Counted from the stretch's first letter, positions 15,382 through 23,074 are shown. The stretch: 34,892 bases of DNA from an uncultured Oscillibacter sp. (GCF_900546705.1 NZ_URDP01000021.1:1-34892), one strand, 5' to 3'. Made by a program: numbers and translations. The notes: generated from the letters alone by a model not told the origin.

Positions 15382-16577
15382 GCTTCGGCGAGACGTTTTC
15401 CCTGGCACTGAAAAACATTCTCTCCAGCAAGATGCGCACGTTTTTGACCATGCTGGGCATCATCATCGGCGTATGCGCCGTCATCGTTATTGTGGGATTG
15501 GGCAACGGCATGCAGGGCTATATCGAAGAGAGCTTTGCCGACATGGGCACCGACTCCCTGACTGTCATGGTCATGGGCCGGGGCTCCTCCCGCAGCGTCA
15601 GCGAGGAGGACATGTACGCTATGGTGGAGGAAAACAGCGATGTGCTCCGGCAGATCTCCCCCACGGTGACCATGACCGGCAGCGCAAAAATCGGCAGCGA
15701 CACTCTCTCCGCCACCTCTATCACCGGCGTCAGCGAGGACTACTTTTCCATAAAGGGCTATACCGTGTCCCAGGGCCGGGGATTGCAGTATACGGACATG
15801 AAGGACCGCAAGAAGGTGTGCGTGGTGGGCCAGTATCTCAACATGGCCTACTTCGGCGGAAATGCCGTGGGCCAGACGGTGAAGGTGGGCGGTACCACGT
15901 TCACCATTGTGGGCGTGCTGGCCCAGCAGGGCACGGAACTGGAGGAGGGCGGCAGCGACGACTGCATGTTTGTCCCCTACTCCACCGCCGCCCGGCTGAG
16001 CTTCACCGGCACCATCTCCAGCTATGTCATTACCGTGCAGGATACGGACCGCATCGAGGAGGCCAAGGCGCTGGTGGAGCAAAAGCTCTATGACGTCTTT
16101 TCCGACGACAGCGCCTACACCGTCACCAGCATGGCCGAGCTGGTGGAGGAGATGAACAACATGGTCAACATGATTATCTATATCCTGGCGGGGATCGCCG
16201 CCATCTCGCTGGTGGTGGGCGGCATCGGCATCATGAACATCATGCTGGTGTCTGTGACGGAGCGCACCCGGGAGATCGGCATCCGCAAGGCCCTGGGCGC
16301 CCGGGAGAGCGCCATCATGCGCCAGTTCGTCATCGAGGCGGCCACCACTTCCGCGCTGGGCGGCGTCCTTGGCATCGCCCTGGGCTACGGCCTCTCTGCT
16401 GCGGCCACCACTCTCATTGCCGGCGCTATGCCGGATACGCCCATTACCGTCAGCCCCAGCCTGACGGCAGTGGTCATCGCCTTCGCTGTGTCCACCGGCA
16501 TCGGTGTGGTGTTCGGCTACCTGCCGGCCAAAAAGGCGGCGGTGCTCAACCCCATCGACGCCCTGCGCTACGACTGA
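15378..16577 (+). CDS. ABC transporter permease, MacB/FtsX type
   Basis: A 399-residue permease with MacB topology: one N-terminal transmembrane helix (FLTMLGIIIGVCAVIVIVGL, about residues 18-38), a roughly 220-residue extracytoplasmic domain (residues 40-260, MacB_PCD-like), then three C-terminal helices. The conserved FtsX-domain segments SLVVGGIGIMNIMLVSVTERTREIGIRKALGA and VFGYLPAKKAA are present. The start ATG overlaps the ATPase stop (ATGA). Together with the adaptor and ATPase it forms a complete inner-membrane exporter. A Gram-positive-type host has no TolC, so the adaptor presumably works outside the membrane in another way. Confidence 0.94.
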   Translation: MSFGETFSLALKNILSSKMRTFLTMLGIIIGVCAVIVIVGLGNGMQGYIEESFADMGTDSLTVMVMGRGSSRSVSEEDMYAMVEENSDVLRQISPTVTMTGSAKIGSDTLSATSITGVSEDYFSIKGYTVSQGRGLQYTDMKDRKKVCVVGQYLNMAYFGGNAVGQTVKVGGTTFTIVGVLAQQGTELEEGGSDDCMFVPYSTAARLSFTGTISSYVITVQDTDRIEEAKALVEQKLYDVFSDDSAYTVTSMAELVEEMNNMVNMIIYILAGIAAISLVVGGIGIMNIMLVSVTERTREIGIRKALGARESAIMRQFVIEAATTSALGGVLGIALGYGLSAAATTLIAGAMPDTPITVSPSLTAVVIAFAVSTGIGVVFGYLPAKKAAVLNPIDALRYD

Positions 16578-16588
16578 GCGCCAGATAT

Positions 16589-16624
16589 AAAAAAGCCGTC
16601 CCGAAATCCGGGACGGCTTTTTTT
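16589..16624. terminator. Bidirectional terminator between the exporter operon and nfo
   Basis: A perfect 13-bp stem (16591-16603 with 16609-16621, loop AAATC) has an A run before it and a T run after it. It overlaps the nfo stop codon, and both convergent genes can use it. Confidence 0.92.
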
Positions 16625-17459
16625 ACGCTTTTTCCGCGGCCTGCCGCAGCAGGGCGATCTCGGCGGCGTAGCCGGGAATATCGTTGGGAGTTTCCAGACA
16701 GAAGGGCAGGTTTTGCAGTGCCGGGTGGCGCACCACCCGCTCCAGGGCCTCCAGGCCGATGCAGCCATCGCCGATGCAGGCGTGGCGGTCCTTGTGACTG
16801 CCCAGGCTGTTGCAGCTGTCATTGAGATGGACGGCCCGGAGGAGGTCCAGGCCGATGATGCGGTCAAACTCCGTCAAAACGCCGTCCAGATCCCCGGCGA
16901 TGTCGTAGCCGCCGTCCCAGACGTGGCAGGTGTCCAGGCACACGCCTACCTTTTCCGGCAGACTCACCCGGTCCAAAATTGCCCGCAGTTCCTCAAACCG
17001 GCCGCCCACTTCGCTGCCTTTACCCGCCATGGTCTCCAGCAGCACGGTGGTGGACTGGTCGGGGCGCAGAATGTCGTTGAGGCCGTCGGCGATAAAGGCA
17101 ATGCCTGCCTCCGTCCCCTGGCCCACATGGCTGCCGGGGTGGAAATTGTAGTACTGACCCGGCAGGTGCTCCAGCCGGTGGAGGTCATCGGCCATGGTGG
17201 AGCGGGCGAAGGTGCGGCTTTCCTCCAACGCGGCGCACAGGTTCAGCGTGTAGGGCGCGTGGGCCACCAGCGGCGCAAAGCCGTTTTCCCGAAGCAGCTG
17301 TTCCAGGGCGCGGACGTCCTCTACGTCCAGTGCCTTGGCCCGGCTTCCCCGGGGATTGCGGGTGAAAAACTGAAACGTGTCCGCTCCGATGTCCAGGGCC
17401 TGACGGCCCATGGCGGCAAAGCCCTTGGATGAGGAGAGATGACAGCCGATATGCAGCAT
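16623..17459 (-). CDS. nfo: Deoxyribonuclease IV (AP endonuclease IV)
   Basis: Zinc-dependent AP endonuclease of base-excision repair; 278 residues, TIM barrel, normal length. The start MLHIGCHLSSSKGF follows AAGGAGG. Zn2+-ligand motifs of the AP2Ec family are visible in order: YNFHPGSHVG near residue 100, LLETMAGKGSEVGG near 140, VGVCLDTCHVWDGGYD near 170, HLNDSCNSLGSHKDRHACIGDG near 210 and FCLETP near 255. A short gene of unknown function lies 48 bases upstream on the same strand and may be cotranscribed. Confidence 0.96.
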   Translation of the reverse strand: MLHIGCHLSSSKGFAAMGRQALDIGADTFQFFTRNPRGSRAKALDVEDVRALEQLLRENGFAPLVAHAPYTLNLCAALEESRTFARSTMADDLHRLEHLPGQYYNFHPGSHVGQGTEAGIAFIADGLNDILRPDQSTTVLLETMAGKGSEVGGRFEELRAILDRVSLPEKVGVCLDTCHVWDGGYDIAGDLDGVLTEFDRIIGLDLLRAVHLNDSCNSLGSHKDRHACIGDGCIGLEALERVVRHPALQNLPFCLETPNDIPGYAAEIALLRQAAEKA

Positions 17460-17507
17460 AGAGAGCCTCCTTAGGATATCTGTCCGGCCCGGAGCCGGCG
17501 TCGGCTC

Positions 17508-17684
17508 TTATTGTACCGGATTTTCCTCCGGACCGCAACCGTCTTGGTCCGTGTCCGCTTCCAGATACAGCTCCTCCGCCTGCTGCTGGGCGGCCATCAG
17601 ATCGCTTCGCAGCCGGGCCAGAGCCTCCTCCGTCTGCGTCAATGTGTTGAACAGCATCAGATATCCTTTGCTTAAATTCTGCAT
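17508..17684 (-). CDS. Small conserved-looking protein, 58 residues, unknown function
   Basis: The gene runs from ATG at 17684 to TAA at 17508-17510. The product starts MQNLSKGYLMLFNTLTQTEE. Residues 10-42 (LMLFNTLTQTEEALARLRSDL and the following QQQAEELYLEA) have the heptad spacing of an amphipathic helix or coiled coil. The tail DQDGCGPEENPVQ is acidic. A purine-rich site (AGAAAGGATG) lies 9 bases before the ATG. I recall similar short reading frames in related Clostridia but cannot name a family. The sequence has no membrane segment or signal. It lies directly upstream of nfo, so cotranscription is possible. Moderate confidence that it is real. Confidence 0.6.
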   Translation of the reverse strand: MQNLSKGYLMLFNTLTQTEEALARLRSDLMAAQQQAEELYLEADTDQDGCGPEENPVQ

Positions 17685-17919
17685 ACTGTGGTCATCCTTT
17701 CTAAGTTGTCACAAGATATTGGATTTGACAGGTCTATCATACACAAAGGGGCCGCGGAATTTTGCCGGAATCTGTCGAGGGAGTCTGGAAATTGACGCAC
17801 GGTGCCGCGGCGGCGGGAATGAAGGCGGAAATCGTTGCCTGACGGGGGATTGCGTCGTTTTTTCCATGGAGTGGAAATTTTAAAAAAGTGTAAAATCCCA
17901 TGAAAAAATGGAGAATTGC

Positions 17920-17949
17920 TTGCAAAAAAATAAGGGCTGGTGTTATACT
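17920..17949 (+). promoter_or_regulatory. Probable promoter of the mgtE leader
   Basis: TTGCAA (17920-17925) and TATACT (17944-17949) are 18 bases apart, inside an A-rich stretch. Transcription would start near 17956, at the foot of a hairpin (GCGGAGAG...CTCTCCGC, 17956-17973). Confidence 0.6.
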
Positions 17950-18002
17950 GACCGGGCGGAGAGAGCTCTCCGCATGAGATGACAAAAAAGGAGGAAAGGT
18001 AA

Positions 18003-18083
18003 GTGGATACCGGCAGTCGAAGTTTCCGAACAGACAGCGACGTTCCCAAGCGGCGTCCTCTTGCCTTTTCCCGGGCAATATAA
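18003..18083 (+). CDS. Candidate 26-residue leader peptide upstream of mgtE
   Basis: A GTG at 18003 follows a consensus AAGGAGG (17988-17994) at 8 bases, the best ribosome binding site in the region. It opens 26 codons ending TAA at 18081-18083. The product starts MDTGSRSFRT; residues 11-22 are DSDVPKRRPLAF. Acidic residues with prolines and then an Arg/Lys-Pro stretch recall the Mg2+-sensing leader peptide MgtL of Salmonella mgtA. Codons 16-18 (18048-18056) contain GCGGCG, which is perfectly complementary to CGCCGC at 18109-18114, the foot of the following hairpin. The reading frame is seen directly; the sensing role is inference. Alternatively it is a chance frame in a structured RNA. Confidence 0.5.
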   Translation: MDTGSRSFRTDSDVPKRRPLAFSRAI

Positions 18084-18109
18084 GGGGCCGCGAAGTCCAT
18101 GGGAGTGCC

Positions 18110-18167
18110 GCCGCACAGACCTGTCCCCTGACGGGGGCGGTGTCGGTGCGGCTTTGTGCGTCTTTTC
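18110..18167 (+). terminator. Strong hairpin in the mgtE leader, probable attenuator
   Basis: A stem of about 18 pairs (18110-18128 with 18133-18152, one mismatch, one bulge and two wobbles; loop TGAC) is followed by TTTGTGCGTCTTTT. The T tract is interrupted. It stands 58-40 bases before the mgtE start and would need to be relieved for expression. The M-box motifs expected of a Mg2+ riboswitch are not seen. Confidence 0.55.
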
Positions 18168-18205
18168 AGAAGCTTCCCAATGAAAAAAAGGGAGGTTTTT
18201 ACGCC

Positions 18206-19552
18206 ATGGAGAAGAAGATTTGGACCTATTGCCGGGAGCTCCTGGCCGGAAAAAAATTCCGGGAGCTGCGGGAGATTCTCTCCCGGGAAAATGAAGTGGA
18301 CCTGGCGGAGTTCCTGGAGACGCTGCCCATCGAGCAGGCGGTGCTGGCGTTCCGGGCGCTGCCCAAGGAGCAGGCGGCGGAGGTGTTTTCCCAGCTGTCG
18401 CCGGAGTTCCGGCACTCCATTGTGGACGCGGCCACCGACCATGAGCTGGGCGAGATCGTGGAGGAGCTGTTTGTGGACGATGCGGTGGACATTCTGGAGG
18501 AGCTGCCCGCCGGCGTTGCAAGCCGCATGCTCCGGCAGGCCCGGCCCGAGACCCGCAAGCTGCTGAATCAGTTCCTGCGCTACCCGGAGGGCAGCGTGGG
18601 CAGCATCATGACCGCAGAGTTTGCCGATCTGAAAAAGACGGATACCGCCCGCTCGGCCATGGAGCGCATCCGCCGTATCGGCGCCGACTGCGAGTCCATC
18701 TACACCTGCTATGTCACCAACGAGAGCCGGGTGCTGGAGGGCGTGGTGACGCTGCGGGAGCTGCTGCTGGCTCCGGAGGAGTGCACGGTGGAGAAGATCA
18801 TGGAGCGGGATGTGATCACCGCTCGCACCACCGATGACCGGGAGCAGGCTGTGGAGGCCATGATGCGCTATGACTTTCTGGCACTTCCGGTGGTGGATAC
18901 GGAAAACCGCCTGGTAGGCGTGGTTACCGTGGACGACGTGATGGACGTCATGGAAGAGGAGGCCACCGAGGACTTTGAGAAGATGGCTGCCATGGCCCCC
19001 TCGGAAAAGCCCTATCTCAAGACCGGGGTATTCACCCTGGCCCGCCACCGCATCATGTGGCTGCTGGTGCTGATGATCTCCGGTATGGTGACCGGCGGCA
19101 TCCTGGGACGGTATGAGGAGGCCTTCGCCGCGCTGCCCCTTTTGGTGACGTTTATCCCCATGCTCACGGATACCGGCGGAAACGCCGGCAGCCAGTCCAG
19201 CACCCTGGTGATCCGCGGTATGGCCGTGGGTGATATCGAGCTGTCGGATTTTCCCCGGGTGCTGTGGAAGGAGCTGCGGGTGAGCGTAGTGGTGGGCGCG
19301 GCCCTGGCTGCGGTGAACTTCGTGCGGCTGGTGATCCAGTATCCCGGCAGCCATCTCATTTGCCTGACGGTGACGCTGGCATTGTTTGCCACCGTGGTCA
19401 TTGCCAAGACCGTAGGCGGCGTGCTGCCCATGGCGGCAAAGCTCATCCACGCAGACCCCGCCATTATGGCTGCGCCCCTCATCACCACCATCGTGGACGC
19501 GCTGTCTCTCATGATCTACTTTGCCATCGCAAAGCAGCTGCTGCCCATCTGA
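18206..19552 (+). CDS. mgtE: Magnesium transporter MgtE
   Basis: Mg2+-gated channel; 448 residues. The start at 18206 (MEKKIWTYCRELLAG) follows GGGAGG; the frame is open to 18140, but that part lies inside the leader hairpin. Residues 1-125 form the MgtE N domain (ALPKEQAAEVFSQLSPE). Residues 130-260 are a tandem CBS pair (YVTNESRVLEGVVTLREL and PVVDTENRLVGVVTVDDVMDVMEEEATEDF). Residues 270-448 form the five-helix pore, with TDTGGNAGSQSSTLVIRGMA and HADPAIMAAPLITTIVDA, which holds the pore aspartate. The gene is monocistronic as seen; a new promoter begins soon after. The 520 bases before it hold a long leader with a candidate regulatory peptide. Confidence 0.96.
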   Translation: MEKKIWTYCRELLAGKKFRELREILSRENEVDLAEFLETLPIEQAVLAFRALPKEQAAEVFSQLSPEFRHSIVDAATDHELGEIVEELFVDDAVDILEELPAGVASRMLRQARPETRKLLNQFLRYPEGSVGSIMTAEFADLKKTDTARSAMERIRRIGADCESIYTCYVTNESRVLEGVVTLRELLLAPEECTVEKIMERDVITARTTDDREQAVEAMMRYDFLALPVVDTENRLVGVVTVDDVMDVMEEEATEDFEKMAAMAPSEKPYLKTGVFTLARHRIMWLLVLMISGMVTGGILGRYEEAFAALPLLVTFIPMLTDTGGNAGSQSSTLVIRGMAVGDIELSDFPRVLWKELRVSVVVGAALAAVNFVRLVIQYPGSHLICLTVTLALFATVVIAKTVGGVLPMAAKLIHADPAIMAAPLITTIVDALSLMIYFAIAKQLLPI

Positions 19553-19581
19553 GTTTTCCGGGGGAAAACGAAAATTCCCCG

Positions 19582-19610
19582 TTGACAAACGAAAAAAGCT
19601 GTGGTAACAT
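19582..19610 (+). promoter_or_regulatory. Promoter of the second T-box operon
   Basis: TTGACA (19582-19587) and TAACAT (19605-19610) have a 17-base spacer. Transcription would begin near 19617, just ahead of stem I of the T-box. Confidence 0.8.
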
Positions 19611-19621
19611 CACACTCAATA

Positions 19622-19898
19622 AAACGCAAGGACGCAGAGTAGTAAGCGGGAAGGCCCATGCAGAGAAGTGTCGGTTGGTGCGAGACACGATGGCTGCTGA
19701 TCCGCCGAACTGGCTGCAGAGCGGCCGGGCCGAAGGTAAGTAGGCGCGGACGGGCGCACCCGTTAGCGTGCAGGGATATGATGGTATCCCGCAGAGTGAT
19801 CCTCATTTTTGAGGATAAAGAAGAGTGGTACCGCGGAAGCGTTTTCAAACCTTTCGTCTCTTCTGCCCTGACAGGCAGGAGCGACGAAAGGTTTTTTT
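19622..19898 (+). promoter_or_regulatory. T-box riboswitch, probable leucine (CUG) specifier, for the transporter-dehydrogenase operon
   Basis: The T-box AGAGTGGTACCGC is at 19822-19834, and a terminator lies at 19847-19898. In stem I, GCAG of GGACGCAGAGTAGTA pairs with CTGC of GAACTGGCTGCAGAGC. This is the same register as the Ile T-box at 1540, where the loop is GAA-codon-purine before the helix. The codon so defined is CTG (Leu). The antiterminator bulge is TGGT, which fits tRNAs with A73 such as tRNA-Leu. A shift of one base would give TGG (Trp), but bacterial tRNA-Trp has G73 and would call for TGGC. Leu is therefore preferred. The 390 bases between mgtE and the next gene are filled by this element. 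Confidence 0.85.
19847..19898 (+). terminator. T-box-controlled terminator ahead of the transporter gene
   Basis: A 12-bp outer stem, AAACCTTTCGTC (19847-19858) with 19883-19894, encloses a smaller CTGCC/GGCAG hairpin. It is followed by a run of T residues. Confidence 0.88.
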
Positions 19899-19944
19899 GT
19901 TGCCTCCTTGCCCCATCGAAAACCAGTTTTGGGAGGAATCGAAC

Positions 19945-21174
19945 ATGAAAGAAAAACGCATCGCAAAGACCCCGTTCGTCATCGCCTTCTCCGTGGGCTC
20001 CGTACTCTTCTCCGCCCACGCCGGCGGCGGTTTTGCCACCGGCAACCAGGCCAACACCTACTATGTGGGCCTTGGCTGGGCCGGCGTCGTCAGCGCCGTG
20101 ATCGCCATGCTGCTTTTGACGCTGACCATGCGCCAGGCCATGGTGATGTACAACTCCCGGGGGCTGACCAGCTACAAGCAGCTCTTTGAGACCCTTTATC
20201 ACCCCTTCGACAAGATCGAGTGGCTCTTTGAGGTATTCTTCTACATCATGGTGCTCATGGCGGTGGCTGCGGCCATCTCCGGTGCCGCCTCCGCCCTTCA
20301 GGGCTACTTCGGCATGAACTACTACTTGGGCATCGTGGCTGTGGGCGCAGTGGTGCTGGTGCTGACCATCTTCGGTGCCGGCATCGTCCGGGCGGCCTCC
20401 ACCTATATGGGCATCGCCATTTTGATTACCGCCATCACCATCTACACCGTGGGCATCTTCAAAAGCGACAGCTCCATCTCCTCCGTCCTGGCCGCGGACT
20501 TTGCCCAGCGGGGCTTCGGCGGAATTCCCCAGGCAATCGTCAACGCCTTCACCTACGCCGGCTTCCAGTGCGTGACGCTGCCCACCATGATCGCCTGCGG
20601 CACGCCGCTGAAAAACCGCAAGGGCTGCGGCAAGGCCATGTGGATCTCCTTCGTCATGAACACGGTGGCCCTGGTGCTCTCCATCTTCATGCTCCTCACC
20701 TGGCAGGGCGTGTACACCTCCGTGGAGGGCGGCACCACGATTCCCACCCTCACCGCCTGCAACGCCATGGGCATCGGCTGGCTCACCACCGTCTACGGCA
20801 TCTGCCTGCTCCTGTGCCTCATCTCCACCGGCGTGACCACCATCTTCGGCTTCGTGGCCCGGTTTGAAAAGCTCCCCATGTTCCGGGGAATTTCCTCCGC
20901 TCCCGTCCGCAGCGCCATCGTCTCCGCGTTCATCATCGTGGTGTCCATGACCATCTCTCTGGCGGGTCTGTCCAATATCATCAAGTATGGCTACGGCTAC
21001 TGCGGCTACCTGGGCATCATCGTGGTGGTGATCCCGTTCCTCACGGTGGGTGTCTATAAAAACCGCGCTTACATCCGTGCCCACGGGGAGGCCTTCCCCG
21101 AGCGGCAGGAGGACGAATCCGTCCCCGCCGCCAAGACCGTCACCACCACCCGCCCCGCCGCCCAGTGCGACTGA
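19945..21174 (+). CDS. YkvI-like membrane transporter (APC-superfamily type), substrate probably leucine-related
   Basis: A 409-residue polytopic membrane protein with about ten hydrophobic segments. The start at 19945 (MKEKRIAKTPFVIAFS) follows GGGAGG; upstream frame lies in the T-box. The first helix has the break AHAGGGFATGNQANTYY, resembling the GAGFATG signature of YkvI-family proteins and the unwound first helix of LeuT-fold carriers. The hydrophilic tail (EDESVPAAKTV) is cytoplasmic by inference. The T-box upstream indicates expression when a charged tRNA, probably tRNA-Leu, is scarce, so the substrate should be leucine or a compound convertible to it. Family similarity is moderate. 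The gene lies 29 bases before a dehydrogenase and is cotranscribed. Confidence 0.7.
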   Translation: MKEKRIAKTPFVIAFSVGSVLFSAHAGGGFATGNQANTYYVGLGWAGVVSAVIAMLLLTLTMRQAMVMYNSRGLTSYKQLFETLYHPFDKIEWLFEVFFYIMVLMAVAAAISGAASALQGYFGMNYYLGIVAVGAVVLVLTIFGAGIVRAASTYMGIAILITAITIYTVGIFKSDSSISSVLAADFAQRGFGGIPQAIVNAFTYAGFQCVTLPTMIACGTPLKNRKGCGKAMWISFVMNTVALVLSIFMLLTWQGVYTSVEGGTTIPTLTACNAMGIGWLTTVYGICLLLCLISTGVTTIFGFVARFEKLPMFRGISSAPVRSAIVSAFIIVVSMTISLAGLSNIIKYGYGYCGYLGIIVVVIPFLTVGVYKNRAYIRAHGEAFPERQEDESVPAAKTVTTTRPAAQCD

Positions 21175-21203
21175 GCACCAGTCAATAAAGGAGCATATAC
21201 ACC

Positions 21204-22277
21204 ATGGAAAAAACTCTGTTCCCCGGATATACCATTGGGCCGGACGCCTATGACGATATCGCCGCCGTCTGCCCGGCCTACGGCAAAAAAGCGGCGGTCA
21301 TCGGCGGCAAGCGGGCTCTGGCGGCAGCCGGAGACGCCATCATCCAGGCGGCCAAGGAGGCCGGCATGGAGATCATCGGGCCCATCTGGTACGGCGGCGA
21401 GGCCTCCCGGGAGAATATGGAGATGCTGCGGCCGCAGATTGAGGAGGCGGACATGATCTTCGCCGTGGGCGGCGGCAAGGCCATCGACACCTGCAAGGTG
21501 CTCGCCCACGAGACGAACCGTCCCTTCTTCACCTTCCCCACCATCGCCTCCACCTGTGCCTCCTGCACGAGCCTTGGCATCGTCTATCATCCGGACGGGA
21601 GCCTGCGGGAGTACTCCTTCTCCAAGATTCCGCCCAACCACATTTTCATCAACACCCAGGTGATCGCCGACGCGCCCGATATCTACCTGTGGGCCGGTAT
21701 GGGCGATACCATGGCCAAGCACTATGAATGCACCATCTCCTCCCGGGGCGACGTACCTGCCCACTCCGATGCCATGGGCATCGCCCTGAGCTCCATGTGC
21801 GCCGAGCCCATCATCCGCTGGGGCCGTCAGGCGCTGGAAGACTGCCGGGCCCACAAGGTCACCCGGGAGCTGACGGAGGTGATTCTGGGCATCATCATCT
21901 CCACGGGTCTGGTGTCCAACTTCGTTCAGGTGGACTACACCACCGGCCTGGCCCACGCCATCTACAACGGCTTTACGGTGCTGCCCTCCACGGAGGCCCA
22001 CCATCACCTCCACGGCGAGGTAGTCTCCTACGGCATTCTGGTCATGCTGACCGTAGACAAACAGTTTGAAGAGCGGGATAAGCTCTATGCCTTCAGCCGC
22101 TCCATCGGACTGCCCACCTGCCTTGCCGACATCCATGCCACGCCGGAGGATCTGCCGGCCGTCACGGCCAAGGCGCTGGCCGGCATCGACGTGCGGGTGT
22201 TCCCCTACACCGTCACGCCGGAGATGATTGTCCAGGGCATCATGGATATGGAGGAATACCACAAGGCACATAATTGA
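21204..22277 (+). CDS. Iron-containing alcohol dehydrogenase family protein (GldA/HcxA-like)
   Basis: A 357-residue NAD(P)-dependent dehydrogenase of the glycerol-dehydrogenase branch. The nucleotide-binding segment is FAVGGGKAIDTCKV near residue 90, followed by PTIASTCASCTSLGIVY. Metal ligands expected for the family are visible: Asp in AGMGDTMAKHYE near residue 165, His in GLAHAIYNGF near 250 and His in HHHLHGEVVSYG near 267. TCASCTSL in place of the STDAPTSAL of true GldA is closer to E. coli YbdH/HcxA, which acts on 2-keto and 2-hydroxy acids. Control by a probable Leu T-box with a transporter suggests interconversion of a leucine-related keto or hydroxy acid, but this is inference. A glycerol dehydrogenase role remains possible. 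Confidence 0.8.
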   Translation: MEKTLFPGYTIGPDAYDDIAAVCPAYGKKAAVIGGKRALAAAGDAIIQAAKEAGMEIIGPIWYGGEASRENMEMLRPQIEEADMIFAVGGGKAIDTCKVLAHETNRPFFTFPTIASTCASCTSLGIVYHPDGSLREYSFSKIPPNHIFINTQVIADAPDIYLWAGMGDTMAKHYECTISSRGDVPAHSDAMGIALSSMCAEPIIRWGRQALEDCRAHKVTRELTEVILGIIISTGLVSNFVQVDYTTGLAHAIYNGFTVLPSTEAHHHLHGEVVSYGILVMLTVDKQFEERDKLYAFSRSIGLPTCLADIHATPEDLPAVTAKALAGIDVRVFPYTVTPEMIVQGIMDMEEYHKAHN

Positions 22278-22280
22278 AAT

Positions 22281-22315
22281 AAAAAGCGGTCCGGAACTTC
22301 CGGACCGCTTTTTTT
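22281..22315. terminator. Bidirectional terminator between the dehydrogenase and yoaK-like genes
   Basis: The near-perfect palindrome AAAAAGCGGTCCGG (22281-22294) with 22300-22313 is flanked by A and T runs. It ends both convergent genes. Confidence 0.92.
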
Positions 22316-23012
22316 ATGATTCTTCCAGGTCTTCCCGGATAAACATGATGACAAAGGCCGCTACCAGCAGCCCACAGGAAACCCAAATGGTACCCATGCC
22401 CAGATAGGGCAGCAGCACGCCGCCCAAGCCTGCCCCCAAGCCGAACAGAGCGATAATGCCGAAGTACCGCCCGGCCTTCTTCCGGGCCTGGGGAGCGCCG
22501 TATTTCCAGTAGGCGCACAGCGACTCGGTGCCGCTGCGCAGGTTGCCGATGCACATGGTGCTGGCAAAGGCGTAGCCGTCCACCTTGCGGAAGGCCTGCA
22601 CCTGCATGGCGCAGGAAAAAGACACCAGGGAGTTGGCCAGCAGGTTCCAGGACTGAGGAATCAGCCCCACCCCTGCCAGCAGGACGATTTCCGCCATCAC
22701 CACCAGCTGCCGCCAGTGGAACCGCTCCATTTTCCCATAGCGCATGTGCAGCAGCTCCGCGGCCAGCACACCCAGGGCGAAGGCCAGCAGCGGCACCAGA
22801 TACCGCAGGGACTTCTGCCAGGAGCCCTCGAAAAACCGTACCCACATCAAAACGATGTTGCCGGTCTGGGCGTTGGCGAATACCTCACCCCGGGCAAGAT
22901 ACGTATAGGCGTCCTGAAGACCGCCCGACAGGGATAACAATCCGGCGGTCAGAAAGGACTCCGACATCTGGCCGTGGTGTTTATGTGTGTGGAGGAATTG
23001 CTCGTGTTCCAT
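22314..23012 (-). CDS. YoaK family (DUF1275) membrane protein
   Basis: A 232-residue protein with six hydrophobic segments after a short His-rich N-terminus (MEHEQFLHTHKHHGQMSES). DUF1275 features are SGGLQDAYTYLARGEVFANAQTGN near residue 30, and MQVQAFRKVDGYAFASTMCIGNLRS near residue 125. The start at 23012 follows GGGAGG and makes a normal-length protein; the frame stays open to 23345, past the promoter. The function of the family is not established. The gene is convergent with the dehydrogenase and divergent from the isomerase, and its own promoter is visible. Confidence 0.88.
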   Translation of the reverse strand: MEHEQFLHTHKHHGQMSESFLTAGLLSLSGGLQDAYTYLARGEVFANAQTGNIVLMWVRFFEGSWQKSLRYLVPLLAFALGVLAAELLHMRYGKMERFHWRQLVVMAEIVLLAGVGLIPQSWNLLANSLVSFSCAMQVQAFRKVDGYAFASTMCIGNLRSGTESLCAYWKYGAPQARKKAGRYFGIIALFGLGAGLGGVLLPYLGMGTIWVSCGLLVAAFVIMFIREDLEES

Positions 23013-23045
23013 CCTGCTGCCTCCCGCATGTCCAAAATCCATGTC

Positions 23046-23074
23046 AGTATACGCCCATTCCGCCCAGGCGGCAA
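23046..23074 (-). promoter_or_regulatory. Promoter of the yoaK-like gene
   Basis: On the minus strand TTGCCG (23069-23074) and TATACT (23046-23051) have a 17-base spacer. Confidence 0.6.

Noticed and set aside
17940..18200. An M-box (ykoK) Mg2+ riboswitch ahead of mgtE
   Set aside because: The conserved blocks such as AGGTGAGGCTCC and the GTGCTAAAGCTC closing region are not present on reading. Only a hairpin and a short frame are seen. A covariance search could still overturn this.
17672..19588. A 638-codon minus-strand frame opposite mgtE
   Set aside because: Shadow of mgtE with a His/Gln-rich composition and no domain motifs. It would also run through the mgtE leader and the small gene before nfo.
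19700..19730. A tryptophan (TGG) specifier for the second T-box
   Set aside because: TGG is present one base further on, but the helix register matches CTG and the TGGT bulge fits A73 of tRNA-Leu rather than G73 of tRNA-Trp.
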